This document shows, piece after piece, positions 26,566 to 35,362 of a stretch of 64,000 bases of DNA; position 1 is the first letter of the stretch, and every line of letters begins with the position of its first letter. The notes beneath the pieces were generated by a model that had not been told where the DNA came from, made no database searches, and was given only the letters and a program-made list of their open reading frames with translations. The position numbers and the translations under genes were made by a program. Origin of the DNA: Salinimicrobium sp. TH3 (lineage in GTDB: Bacteria; Bacteroidota; Bacteroidia; Flavobacteriales; Flavobacteriaceae); contig NZ_JAPONB010000007.1 in NCBI RefSeq assembly GCF_026676115.1, positions 1-64,000 on the forward strand. The letters are read 5' to 3'.

Positions 26566-27651
26566 TTAGTTTCCAGAGCCCTGGTTGTGACAGTCTTCAA
26601 GGGATTGCTGTAGTATCGCATCGGCCTGTGTTTTTGCTGCTAAAAATTCGGTGGTAACTTCAGCAGTTTTTGCCTCACGTATTGCCAGGGCCTGTGCTTT
26701 TTCCTGGGTCATGCGTACTTCCAATAATTCAAGCACAAGACCGTTCCACTCAGCCAGTGCGGTGCGAGCATCCACGGCGTATAAAAGCGCCAGTTGTCTT
26801 AGTTGCGCAGCAGTCTCTGTTTCTCCAAGACTTTCTGCTTCTTCGGCTGCTGCAAGAATGTCTCCTGTGGCATCGATCATTTCGGTCCTTATCGTCTCCA
26901 GTCTGTCGGCTTGTGCATTTTGTCGCTCTACAAGACGATCATCGGCTTCGTCAAGACGACGGGCATAGTTACTTTCAATGATAAAGAAGTTAGCATCCCT
27001 TTGCTCTGTTAGTAATAATATTTTAGCGTCATAAGCAGCATAAGCAGCATCGGCACATGGCCCACTAACAGTTTGCATAAATGCATCAAAAGGGGTATAT
27101 GAGGGCTGGGCTTGTGCATTGGCTTGAGCTGCAGTACCAGGCAGATCTTCAAAATCCACCGTTAGCTGGATCTTTGGCAATAATGCTCTAACAGAGGCAG
27201 GAGCAGACTTAAGGCTTTCTCTTAATTGTTCAAGATCGGCGTTCAATTCCTGCGCCGGGTCAAGGATATTTGCGATGTCTGCAGTAGTAAGGTTTTGAGC
27301 CTGCTCATTCACAGCAGCAGAAAGTTGCTGAGTGTAGGTCTCCACACTTTGCAGTTTCTCCTTTGATTCCTGGCTTATCTCTCCGGTGGCCCCTGCATTA
27401 AGAATATCACTGATCAAAGCCTGGGTCTCTGCCGACTTCTCTACAGTTCCTACTTCGGGCTCAACGATCTCAGGATCTTCATCAATAACTTCAGACAGGT
27501 CGGGGATCCCGTCGAAATCATCATTTACAAATTCATAAGGATCGATAAATTCCAGGTCCTGTGTATCACAGTTCCAAAGCAGAACCGACATAAACAGCAT
27601 GCCGGTAAAAATAACAACCCTACGTGAATAGCGGGTAATTTTAGTTTTCAT
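26566..27651 (-). CDS. Coiled-coil lipoprotein of unknown function
   Basis: A 361-residue protein with an N-terminal hydrophobic segment ending at a probable lipid-attachment Cys (WNC, about residue 28) followed by acidic residues, which in Bacteroidota often favours outer-membrane or surface export. Residues 35-70 are Asp/Glu/Pro-rich. About 70-150 and 205-345 are Ala/Gln/Glu-rich heptad-like helices, predicted as a long coiled coil. I do not recognise the family. It heads the operon with the small barrel and the split YjbH genes and has a promoter-like site upstream, so it may be a periplasmic or surface scaffold for that apparatus. Confidence 0.72.
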   Translation of the reverse strand: MKTKITRYSRRVVIFTGMLFMSVLLWNCDTQDLEFIDPYEFVNDDFDGIPDLSEVIDEDPEIVEPEVGTVEKSAETQALISDILNAGATGEISQESKEKLQSVETYTQQLSAAVNEQAQNLTTADIANILDPAQELNADLEQLRESLKSAPASVRALLPKIQLTVDFEDLPGTAAQANAQAQPSYTPFDAFMQTVSGPCADAAYAAYDAKILLLTEQRDANFFIIESNYARRLDEADDRLVERQNAQADRLETIRTEMIDATGDILAAAEEAESLGETETAAQLRQLALLYAVDARTALAEWNGLVLELLEVRMTQEKAQALAIREAKTAEVTTEFLAAKTQADAILQQSLEDCHNQGSGN

Positions 27652-27716
27652 AGATTGGTTTTAAGATTAGCATTTAAAGTTTAAAAATGTAAATGATGGT
27701 TATTCCAGTAGGGAGC

Positions 27717-27724
27717 CAAATGTA
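27717..27724 (-). promoter_or_regulatory. Possible -7 element of the lipoprotein/YjbH operon
   Basis: Minus-strand TACATTTG matches TAnnTTTG, 66 bases before the start at 27651. At the expected -33 distance there is TTC rather than TTG. Moderate motif support only. Confidence 0.45.
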
Positions 27725-27769
27725 AAATAAATCTCCCGACGTAAGAAAAGTCTATTTAAAAAAATCATA

Positions 27770-28326
27770 AAATAATGGGAAGCACCAAATTCCAAGCACC
27801 AAGTAACAAATTCCAAGCACCAAGCACCAAATTCCTAGTGGAGTATAAGAATTAGTTTTTCAAGGATATTTTTAAGCTTGTTTCCCTTTTTCTGCTTTGC
27901 CCCTCCCGATAGCTATCGGGACTATCCCGAAGGATCGGGAGGAGGCGGAAACCTTTTTCCGTTTTGCCCCTCCCGATAGCTATCGGGACTAAAGGGAGCC
28001 GGAAAAAAGTTTTTTTATTTCTTTGTCCGGTTTGTTCCTCCCAATAGCAGTCGGACTATTGGGAGGCGGAAAAATGTTTCAAGACTTTTAGTTACGGTTT
28101 TTGGTTGTTGAAAGAAAAACTAATTCTCAGCCTTTAGAGCGGGGCAAAAGAATTAGTTTTTCTACGAAGTTTTTGAATTAGCCACCTTCTTCCGGTGTGC
28201 CCCTCCAGATAGTTATCCGGACTACAGGGAGCCAAAAAACTTACATACTTCGACTAATCCTCCCTACGGTCTGGGTCAGTGCGACAACCTACTTCTAACT
28301 TCGTACTTCTAAAATCTAACTTCGTT
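27770..28326. repeat. Repeat-filled spacer with GATAGCTATC palindromes
   Basis: No gene. 27781-27835 carries short tandem CCAAGCACCAAATT-type units. The 18-base palindrome TCCCGATAGCTATCGGGA occurs at 27904-27921 and 27971-27988, embedded in a CCCCTCCC...GGGAGCCGGAAAA-like frame. At about 28039-28062 the arms have changed together (CCCAATAG/CTATTGGG), preserving pairing. Other copies are at 31783-31800 and 51570-51587. A CCTCCC...GGGTCAGTG repeat at 28246-28285 belongs to the 23.4-23.8 kb family. Confidence 0.8.
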
Positions 28327-30717
28327 CTACCAGAACGCAGCCCTGTTCTTTAATTTCTTCCAGAAGCTGTCCTGCTCTTCGCCATAAGCATAGTAATAAC
28401 CGTATTTATTCCCGTAGCCAAAATGAGCGGCTTCCACATCATTGAGGATATAACCTACATCTCCAAGTTTGCCCTGTTGTTTTGCTTCTACCGCGAAGTT
28501 TAAAAGTTTCTTTTCGGTATAGCCTGCTCTTACGAGGTACAGGGTTAGGTCTGCATATTTGTTGATAAGAAAGGTGTCTGTTACCAGCATGGCGGGGGCT
28601 GTATCCACTATTATATAGTCGTACATCTCCTCCAGTTTAGAAAATAGTGTAGCTGTTTTCTCCTGACGCCAAAGTTCGGACGGATTGGGAGGGATGCTAC
28701 CCGAAACCAGCAGGTCAAGATTATTATGCAGCTTTGAAGACTGAATAAGTTCTTTTAGTTCAAGACCCGTATTCACCAGGTAATCGCTCACCCCACGGTG
28801 ATCCTTTGCGCCAGACTCAAAACGCTGTAACTGTGGGTTGCGCAGGTCACCTCCAACGATCAGGACTTTCTTTTCTGCTTGTGCCAGGGTAATGGCAAGG
28901 TTAAAGGCGACAAAGGTCTTTCCTTCTCCCTTTACGGTAGAGGTGATAAAGATGGTGTTCCCACCGGGTTTCGCGCCGGCATTTACTAATAAGTACTGTA
29001 GGTTTGTATGCAGGATCCTGAAGGATTCAGCAAGTACCGAGCGGTCCTGGTTTTCAATGATCTCCTTTTGTCCGCGGGACAATTTAGGGATCTCACCCAC
29101 CAACGGGATCTGTTTTACCTCATTCTCCATATCGGCACGGCTCTGTACCTTATTGTTCATAAGGTTCTTGATGTAGATCACCAGGAAAGGGATCAACACT
29201 CCCAAAATAAGGGCAGCCAGTAGAATGATCTTTGACTTTGGAGAGACAGGTTGTTTTGAGCTGTAGGCAGCATCAACGATCTTGGCTTTAGGTGCGGTCG
29301 CGGCTAAAGACAGGTTGGTTTCTTCCCTTTTTTGAAGCAGGAACAGGTAAAGGGCTTCTTTAATGTTTTGCTGACGCAGAATGCCCCGGAATTGTTTTTC
29401 CTTTGATGGCACTCCCGCGATCTGGGAATTGATACTCGCTTCCCTTGCAGAAAGGTCTTTGCGGGAGATCTGTAAAGAATTGCGCAGGTTGACCAGGCTT
29501 TGCATTACATTCGCTTTCATATCGGCGATCTGGTCGTTCAGATTGACCACTACAGGGTTGAGTTCGGTTGAACCTGAAAGTACCCGGTTGCGTTCCAGCA
29601 CCATCTGGTTGTAGGCCTGAATAGCAGATACCAGGCTGGCTTCACTAAATCCAAGATTTGCAGGCAATAAACCGTCCTTATCATTACGCAGGTAGTCTAT
29701 CATGGTATTCGCCAGCTCCAGCTGGGTCTCCACTTCCAGCTGTTCTTTCCTGAATTCGCTCGCATTCTCAATGTACAATTGCGATTCGGCTTCTATGTTG
29801 GTAAGGCGGTTTTCTGTCTTGAATTCCTGTTTTCCTGTTTCTACCGAATCCAGTTCAGAAGAAATAATGGCAAGGCGTTCTTCAATAAATTCCGCAGTAT
29901 TTAGCGAAACCTGGTTTTTGTCTTCAATGGCCTCGCGGTTATATTCATAGATCAACCTGTCCAGGATATCCTGTGCCTTTCTACGTACAGCATCCTGCAG
30001 CGCAAGCTCAATAAGAGTAGAATTCTTGTCGGTAAGATTTACCTGCAGGCGACTTCGGTAGGAATCCACGGCCCCTTCCAGACTTCCGAAGGAAACAAGG
30101 ATGGTCTTATCAATTTTTTCTTTCCCTGCTTCAAATTTTGGGGTAAGGATAATGCCCCCAAAAGGTAGCTCCACGGGATTGCCAAAAGCAGCTTTTTTTG
30201 TAAAGCCCAGCTCTGGATTGGAAATCTCAAAAGAAGTAGCGTCCAGGATATTTACCTCAAAGAAGCCCAGGTCTTCCAGTTTTTCCTCATTGTACTCCAG
30301 TACCTGGATATTGAAGGGGCGATCCTGGTAGAGCTCGTTGGTGCGCACTGTTCCTTTTTCGAAATACCTTACCTGTAGTTGCAGATTTTGCCCCACACTA
30401 TTTAACAACCGCCGGGATTTAAGGATCCCTATTTCATTTTCTATGGAATTGGTTCCCAATCCATTGAACATTCCAAGATCGGCAAAGGCTTCAAGGCCGG
30501 CGCTGCCACCGTTCTTGTCCTCATCCTTAATTATTATTGTAGCGACAGTATTGTAGACCGGAGTGGTATAACGCAGGTACAGGAAAGCTCCCAGTAAACA
30601 TACTAGTACCCCGGCAACAAACCATGGCCAGTGTCTAAGGTATTTTGTAAGCTCTTCACGCAGGTCGATCTCCTCTTCCTGCGGCGGACGGTAATTGGGA
30701 GGGGTGTTTTGGGACAT
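28327..30717 (-). CDS. wzc: Wzc-type tyrosine autokinase / co-polymerase
   Basis: A 796-residue BY-kinase. Transmembrane helix 1 (about 32-50), a periplasmic Wzz domain with long coiled coils (about 250-450), and helix 2 (about 498-516) precede the kinase. The kinase shows Walker A STVKGEGKT (593-601), Walker A' VLIVGGDLRNP (618-628), Walker B YIIVDTAP (701-708) and a Tyr-rich tail with six tyrosines (768-778), the autophosphorylation cluster. The Walker A' has GGD where many members have an Asp pair. It controls chain length and export of polymer B. It follows wza by 3 bases and ends the system B operon. A Wzb-type phosphatase is not in the window. Confidence 0.94.
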   Translation of the reverse strand: MSQNTPPNYRPPQEEEIDLREELTKYLRHWPWFVAGVLVCLLGAFLYLRYTTPVYNTVATIIIKDEDKNGGSAGLEAFADLGMFNGLGTNSIENEIGILKSRRLLNSVGQNLQLQVRYFEKGTVRTNELYQDRPFNIQVLEYNEEKLEDLGFFEVNILDATSFEISNPELGFTKKAAFGNPVELPFGGIILTPKFEAGKEKIDKTILVSFGSLEGAVDSYRSRLQVNLTDKNSTLIELALQDAVRRKAQDILDRLIYEYNREAIEDKNQVSLNTAEFIEERLAIISSELDSVETGKQEFKTENRLTNIEAESQLYIENASEFRKEQLEVETQLELANTMIDYLRNDKDGLLPANLGFSEASLVSAIQAYNQMVLERNRVLSGSTELNPVVVNLNDQIADMKANVMQSLVNLRNSLQISRKDLSAREASINSQIAGVPSKEKQFRGILRQQNIKEALYLFLLQKREETNLSLAATAPKAKIVDAAYSSKQPVSPKSKIILLAALILGVLIPFLVIYIKNLMNNKVQSRADMENEVKQIPLVGEIPKLSRGQKEIIENQDRSVLAESFRILHTNLQYLLVNAGAKPGGNTIFITSTVKGEGKTFVAFNLAITLAQAEKKVLIVGGDLRNPQLQRFESGAKDHRGVSDYLVNTGLELKELIQSSKLHNNLDLLVSGSIPPNPSELWRQEKTATLFSKLEEMYDYIIVDTAPAMLVTDTFLINKYADLTLYLVRAGYTEKKLLNFAVEAKQQGKLGDVGYILNDVEAAHFGYGNKYGYYYAYGEEQDSFWKKLKNRAAFW

Positions 30718-30720
30718 GAT

Positions 30721-31497
30721 TTAATTCGTTAACAGGATCGCGAGCGAGATCAATACCGAAGCGATCGAGATATATACTGTAGCGTTGCGGTTATAGGCCG
30801 CGCCTTGTTTTTGAGCATTGTTGGGTTCTACGTACACTACATCATTCTGCTGCAGGTAGTAAAAAGGGGAATTCAGCAGGTTGGCATCTGTAAGATCCAC
30901 ATAGTTATATGTTTTGCCTTCCAGGGTTTCCCTTATGATGAGGACGTTGTCACGTTTACCGTAGATGCTAAGATCCCCGGCAAAACCTAAAGCCTTGTTC
31001 AGGGACAGGTATTCGTCGGGAATACTAAAGGTACCCGGATTGTTAACCTCGCCCAGTACGGTCACCTGGAAATTCACGATACGAATATTAATAATGGGTT
31101 CCTGCACATAAGCAGAGATCTTTTCTTCCAGCATTTGGGAGAGCTCCTGCCGGGTCATACCAGAAACTTTGAGCGTACCTAAAACAGGAAATTCGATGTG
31201 CCCTTCACTATCGACTAAATAAGTTTGTAATTGGGGTTGTCCACTTACTCTTGTTGCATCACCAGTGCTGGGCATTCCAACTACCGGCAAATTAAAAGGT
31301 TGTACCGATTCAAGATTTTTGGCAGCCACATTTATCACCAGCAGATCATTGGGCATTATTTCCAGTCCTTTTTTAGCTGCAGCTGCTTCTTTTTCCACCG
31401 CTTCCATGTTTTGGTAGTAGGTGATCTTCTTTCTTGAAACGCAGGAGCTTGCCAGCAGCAGAGCCAGTAATCCAAGTAGGGGTAATCTGAATTTCAT
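30721..31497 (-). CDS. wza: Wza-type polysaccharide export lipoprotein
   Basis: A 258-residue lipoprotein (lipobox ASSC, Cys19) with a polysaccharide-export domain (about 40-130, including LVDSEGHIEFPVLGTLKVSG), one SLBB domain (about 145-225, VTVLGEVNNPGTFSIP) and a C-terminal hydrophobic helix (about 238-256) that would cross the outer membrane. This is the usual short Bacteroidota form. Directly upstream of wzc, it should form the exit channel for polymer B. A repeat-rich spacer (31498-31979) separates it from the WecA-like gene, so the pair may have its own promoter; none could be assigned firmly. Confidence 0.92.
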   Translation of the reverse strand: MKFRLPLLGLLALLLASSCVSRKKITYYQNMEAVEKEAAAAKKGLEIMPNDLLVINVAAKNLESVQPFNLPVVGMPSTGDATRVSGQPQLQTYLVDSEGHIEFPVLGTLKVSGMTRQELSQMLEEKISAYVQEPIINIRIVNFQVTVLGEVNNPGTFSIPDEYLSLNKALGFAGDLSIYGKRDNVLIIRETLEGKTYNYVDLTDANLLNSPFYYLQQNDVVYVEPNNAQKQGAAYNRNATVYISIASVLISLAILLTN

Positions 31498-31979
31498 GTT
31501 TTTATTTAGAGGTCGCGAAGATAGTTGAATAGTTAAGATTTTCTTAATGATAATTTGTTAAGTTTTTGTCGGTTGTCAGTTGTCAGTTGTCGGTTGTCTG
31601 CCTTTATAACCCTTTCCGCGGCTCAAAGCCCGGAAAGCGGTTGTTCTGTGGTTGCCAGTTGCCTGTTGCCAGTTGCCTGTTGCCAGTTGCCTGTTGCCAG
31701 TTGCCTGTTGCCAGTTGCCTGTTGCCTGTTGCCTGTTGCCTGTTGCCTGTTGCCTGTTTGTGGAGCTTTTTTGTTTTGCCCCTCCCGATAGCTATCGGGA
31801 CTAAAGGGAGCCAAAAAAGCCGTTCCGTAATGAATTTGGAGCTGCGGTAGCAGAAACAAATTAGTATCGAGAACAAGGGGATTTGAGTAATAAGCTTTTT
31901 GTTTTACCCCTCCCCTAAAGGGAGTCAAAAAGCTTACCTGTAGAGTAATTTTCGTACCTCGTATTTCGTAGATCTAACT
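31498..31979. repeat. Repeat-filled spacer upstream of wza
   Basis: No gene. After an AT-rich part (31498-31560, where a wza promoter could lie) come GTTGTCAGTTGTC-like units, the GTTGCCT minisatellite (31651-31755), the GATAGCTATC palindrome (31783-31800) and a hairpin repeat at 31833-31874 (CTGC GGTA GCAG core, ending in TATCGAGAAC). Open frames of Leu/Pro/Val/Ala/Cys repeats here are products of the minisatellite. Confidence 0.8.
31651..31755. repeat. GTTGCCT/GTTGCCA minisatellite
   Basis: Five perfect 14-base units GTTGCCAGTTGCCT (31651-31720) are followed by five perfect 7-base units GTTGCCT (31721-31755). The half-unit structure shows that the 14-mer arose from the 7-mer by one substitution. 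Copy number is likely to vary between strains through slippage. It lies 154-258 bases before the wza start, outside any gene. Confidence 0.9.
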
Positions 31980-33119
31980 TCATCTACTTCCTACCACAGA
32001 TCCCTTCGCCATTCTCGCACCCACTATTTTTAGCCATGCAAAAAGAACAAAAGCGGTAGAATAGAGGAGGACTACCAGGAAAAGCAGCCAGGGCTGACTA
32101 AGGATATTTGCCAGGGATAAATAGATCGAGATCACGATGAGATTTAAAAAGCCAAGGCTGAGGCTGGCTTTGAAATGGGATAATCCCAGGTCCAGTAAGA
32201 CGTGATGGGCATGATTACGATCGGGAGAAAAAGGACTTTCTCCATTTATCTTTCTTATAATGATCACCCTTAGCGTATCAAAAGCAGGAATGAACAATAC
32301 ACAGGCCAGGAACAATAAGCGGTTGCCGGGATGATAGCCTTCAGCCAAAATAGGCGCGTAAGGCTCCAAAGCGAGGTGTTTTAAGGTAAGAAAAGCCAGA
32401 ATAAGACCAACAAGCAGACTGCCGGAATCCCCCATAAAGATCTTGTTCCTGCTCCTTGAAAAGTTGAATCGCAGAAATGCCGCCAAAATTCCGGCGAGAC
32501 TGATGCTCACCAGTACAAAAAAAGGCTCCCCTGTTAAGTAGAACACCAGGGCATAAACACTAGTGATCACAATGCCTACAATTGCAGCCAGGCCATCTAT
32601 ACCATCAATAAGGTTATATGAGTTAATAATGGCAAGGACCAGGAATCCCTTTAATAGAAAACCAAGAGCTTCCGGGATCTGGTGCAGCCCCAAAAAGCCG
32701 TGCAGGTTAGTTAGCTGCAGTTCGGGAGAGAAGACCAGGAAACAGGCGGCGGCGATCTGTCCAATAAATTTTACTTTGGCAGTCGAAATTACCAGATCAT
32801 CCTTTAGGCCTACCATGAATAAAATGGTCATTGCCGCAATAAGATGGTTCCCTACATAGGTAAGGCGTAAGCTTTGAAGAATGGTAAGCACCATTATCAT
32901 ACTGATAAAAAAAGCTACTCCACCAAAAGTAGGTACCGCTAAAGAGTGGGAACTCCGCTCATTGACTGTTGCCATCAGGTTCTTTTCCTTACTTACCCAT
33001 AGGACCTTAGGAATAATATAAAAAGTCAAACCAAAGGTCAGCAGGAAAACAAGCAGGATAAACAGCTCGTAATTTGCACGAAAAAGTTCCAGGATCACTT
33101 CCTGATCAAGAATGTTCAT
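31980..33119 (-). CDS. WecA/MraY-family polyprenyl-phosphate sugar-1-phosphate transferase
   Basis: A 379-residue membrane enzyme with about eleven helices. It shows the family's catalytic blocks: GLKDDL (about 104-109), NSYNLIDGIDGLA (about 166-178), FMGDSGSLLVG (about 229-239) and RNHAHHVLLD (about 297-306, the HxHH motif). It moves a HexNAc-1-phosphate to undecaprenyl phosphate and so should start the repeat unit of polymer B. System A instead has a WcaJ-type enzyme, so the two systems start differently. The gene follows the DUF1972 glycosyltransferase after 76 bases. Confidence 0.92.
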   Translation of the reverse strand: MNILDQEVILELFRANYELFILLVFLLTFGLTFYIIPKVLWVSKEKNLMATVNERSSHSLAVPTFGGVAFFISMIMVLTILQSLRLTYVGNHLIAAMTILFMVGLKDDLVISTAKVKFIGQIAAACFLVFSPELQLTNLHGFLGLHQIPEALGFLLKGFLVLAIINSYNLIDGIDGLAAIVGIVITSVYALVFYLTGEPFFVLVSISLAGILAAFLRFNFSRSRNKIFMGDSGSLLVGLILAFLTLKHLALEPYAPILAEGYHPGNRLLFLACVLFIPAFDTLRVIIIRKINGESPFSPDRNHAHHVLLDLGLSHFKASLSLGFLNLIVISIYLSLANILSQPWLLFLVVLLYSTAFVLFAWLKIVGARMAKGSVVGSR

Positions 33120-33195
33120 AATTGGAAGATTTTAATAGTTAGTTCCAATCGGGTAGGGGACGAAAGGGGAATAAAATTTTATTTTTCTAGGTGAT

Positions 33196-34278
33196 TTAGC
33201 TACTAAGGATTCTGGCGTAGGATTCTGAAACCTTTTTCCATGTGTAATGTTCAACTGCAATAGCATTCATTTTCTTTCCAATTTTCTTTAACTGTATTTC
33301 ATTGCTGCTTCTTAACAAACTAATTAATGAATCTTTATCATTGAAGTATTCTGCGCTCGATCCTGTAGTCTCTCTATTATAATTAACGCCAAAGGCAAGA
33401 ATAGGTAAACCTAGATACATAGCTTCTACCAGAGAAGGATTAGTTCCCCCAGCACTATGGCCATGCACGTATAAATAACAATTGCTTCTAAGTTGGTTTA
33501 ACTTGCCTTGATCATAAATAGGATCCAGAAGGAACAGATTTGGACGGGATTTAAACCTCAACCTCAATTTGCGAGCATAATCACTAACCTCCCAGTTACC
33601 GACAAGCACCAGATTTAGTTTTTTAAATTCTGAAAAAGCTTCGAGAATAAGTTCTATATTGTTTTCAGGCTCTATTCGACAAACTTTAAACCCATAAGCA
33701 TCATTGAGAAATGGAAAATTCTTCAGAGTTTCAGAAGAAAAATTTTGAGCTTTGGTGTGGTCAGCCCCATAGGCTATTAGTTCCGCATTTTTCCCATAAC
33801 TGTTCTTAATATGGTCTTGGATGACTTTATTGTCAGCAACCACGACATCCGCAAATTTTACAGCAATTTTTTCGGAAAAACGCAGATATCTTTTTGCTAA
33901 TTTGCCCCACTTTTCTCTTTTCCATTCAAGACCATCGATATTAACCGTGATCTTCTTTTTGGAAATAAGTTTTACAAATGGGAGAATGATACATCCGGAG
34001 ACACCCAGAACAAGTAAACTATCACTTTTTCGCAATCCATGTAGAATACCCCAAATATCGTAAGGAATACTTTGAATCCCATTAGCATTCAAAGGCAGGT
34101 ATTTTAACGTGGCTTTGTTATAGGTCAAGGGTCCATCAGGGTAGGCCGCTTTACTGCAGTAAATTAGAAAATCGAATTCATTTCCTTTTTTATTTACCAG
34201 ATGTTCAGTTAGAGTTTCAAAACCACCATATTTTGCGGGTAATCCAACAGTACCAACTACAGCTATTTTCTTAGTCAT
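33196..34278 (-). CDS. DUF1972-type glycosyltransferase (rhamnosyltransferase-like)
   Basis: A 360-residue GT-B enzyme. The N-terminus VGTVGLPAKYGGFETLTEHL (about 8-27) and VLGVSGC match the DUF1972 domain found in Cps2T-like rhamnosyltransferases. The C-terminal half has GGTNPSLVEAMYLGLPILAF (about 285-304) for nucleotide-sugar binding. Family precedent plus the complete dTDP-rhamnose pathway at 45.9-49.4 kb make a rhamnosyl transfer plausible; this is inference. Its start overlaps the upstream GT4 stop by 8 bases. Confidence 0.82.
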   Translation of the reverse strand: MTKKIAVVGTVGLPAKYGGFETLTEHLVNKKGNEFDFLIYCSKAAYPDGPLTYNKATLKYLPLNANGIQSIPYDIWGILHGLRKSDSLLVLGVSGCIILPFVKLISKKKITVNIDGLEWKREKWGKLAKRYLRFSEKIAVKFADVVVADNKVIQDHIKNSYGKNAELIAYGADHTKAQNFSSETLKNFPFLNDAYGFKVCRIEPENNIELILEAFSEFKKLNLVLVGNWEVSDYARKLRLRFKSRPNLFLLDPIYDQGKLNQLRSNCYLYVHGHSAGGTNPSLVEAMYLGLPILAFGVNYNRETTGSSAEYFNDKDSLISLLRSSNEIQLKKIGKKMNAIAVEHYTWKKVSESYARILSS

Positions 34279-35359
34279 TTATAACTTCTAAAATTTCCTT
34301 ATGGAAAGTGTCTTCATTAAATCTTAGTGATCTTTGAAGAGCATTTTCTGAGAGCTTTTTATACAACTCATAGTCTTCTGATAACTCAATAATTCGATTG
34401 GATATTTTTGAAACATTATAGGAGGATATTAAATATCCCTCTACTCCATCTCTTACAATCTCTGCTGGTCCGCCTACAGGGGGAACTATTACAGGAATAC
34501 CGTAAGTCATAGCTTCTATGATCGTAAGACCGAACGTTTCAACCCATTCATCCGGTCTGGAAAGGTTTAACACAAGATCTGCCTTTGCATAAAAAGGGTG
34601 TACATCCGATTGTTTGCTTTTTAGAATAATATTTGAAGGTAATTCCCGACCCGAAAAATAATTCCTTATCTCATTCATTTCTGCATTCAGGACCAGTGTA
34701 AAAGAGATGCTATGACTATCACATTTTTTCGCGACATCGACGAACTCTTCAACTCCTTTATAGACTTTAAGTGAACATAGCATCAAAACATTGAATTGAT
34801 CCTTTAATCTATCTGCTCGAATAGATTTATTCGATTTTAGTTTAAAATCTTCTTCTAGGGCGTTGTAAACAACTTGTTGTTTGATCCCGGAAAAATTTTC
34901 TTCTTTCAGCAGGGATTCTGATACATAGATCAATCTGGAAGCGGAGATCTGAATTACTTTTCTTAAAAATACCTTCAAAGCCTTTGGTTTGATGGATGTT
35001 TCGTGGATATGGTATATTACTTCTTTCCCGGTAAGTTTTCCCGCCAGGGCAGCCCCAAATGGTAGCATGGTATTTATGTAAACAACATCAATTGACTTTC
35101 TAATTGCTATGATCTTAAAAAAAAGGCTAGCCTGGGAGATCAGAAAACTTATGAGAGTCAAAATTTTATTTTCGTACCTCTTGTAAAAGTAGGTTTGATG
35201 GTAATCTGCAACATTATTCAAAAATCCGCTTTCGCTTTTTGCTGTAAAAAGCCCCGTTTCATGTTTTGAATGCACCCCCCGGATAACCTGAGATAAAACC
35301 TTAGGACTACCACTAAAATCATTCAACAAGTGAACAAAAACTATCCTTTTTTTGTTCAT
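34271..35359 (-). CDS. Glycosyltransferase family 4
   Basis: A 362-residue GT-B retaining transferase with FVHLLNDFSGSPKVLSQVI near the N-terminus (glycine/serine acceptor loop) and EWVETFGLTIIEAMTYGIP (E-x7-E region, about 268-286) followed by GGPAEIVRDGVEGYL. It should add a sugar to the polymer B repeat. It lies in the AT-rich block of the operon, overlaps the DUF1972 gene by 8 bases and starts 3 bases after the GT8 stop. Confidence 0.86.
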   Translation of the reverse strand: MNKKRIVFVHLLNDFSGSPKVLSQVIRGVHSKHETGLFTAKSESGFLNNVADYHQTYFYKRYENKILTLISFLISQASLFFKIIAIRKSIDVVYINTMLPFGAALAGKLTGKEVIYHIHETSIKPKALKVFLRKVIQISASRLIYVSESLLKEENFSGIKQQVVYNALEEDFKLKSNKSIRADRLKDQFNVLMLCSLKVYKGVEEFVDVAKKCDSHSISFTLVLNAEMNEIRNYFSGRELPSNIILKSKQSDVHPFYAKADLVLNLSRPDEWVETFGLTIIEAMTYGIPVIVPPVGGPAEIVRDGVEGYLISSYNVSKISNRIIELSEDYELYKKLSENALQRSLRFNEDTFHKEILEVIND

Positions 35360-35362
35360 TCT

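Noticed and set aside
31555-31928. Repetitive Leu/Pro/Val/Ala/Cys and Thr/Gly/Asn/Arg/Gln reading frames on both strands
   Set aside because: They are translations of the GTTGCCT minisatellite, open in several frames because the unit lacks stop codons.
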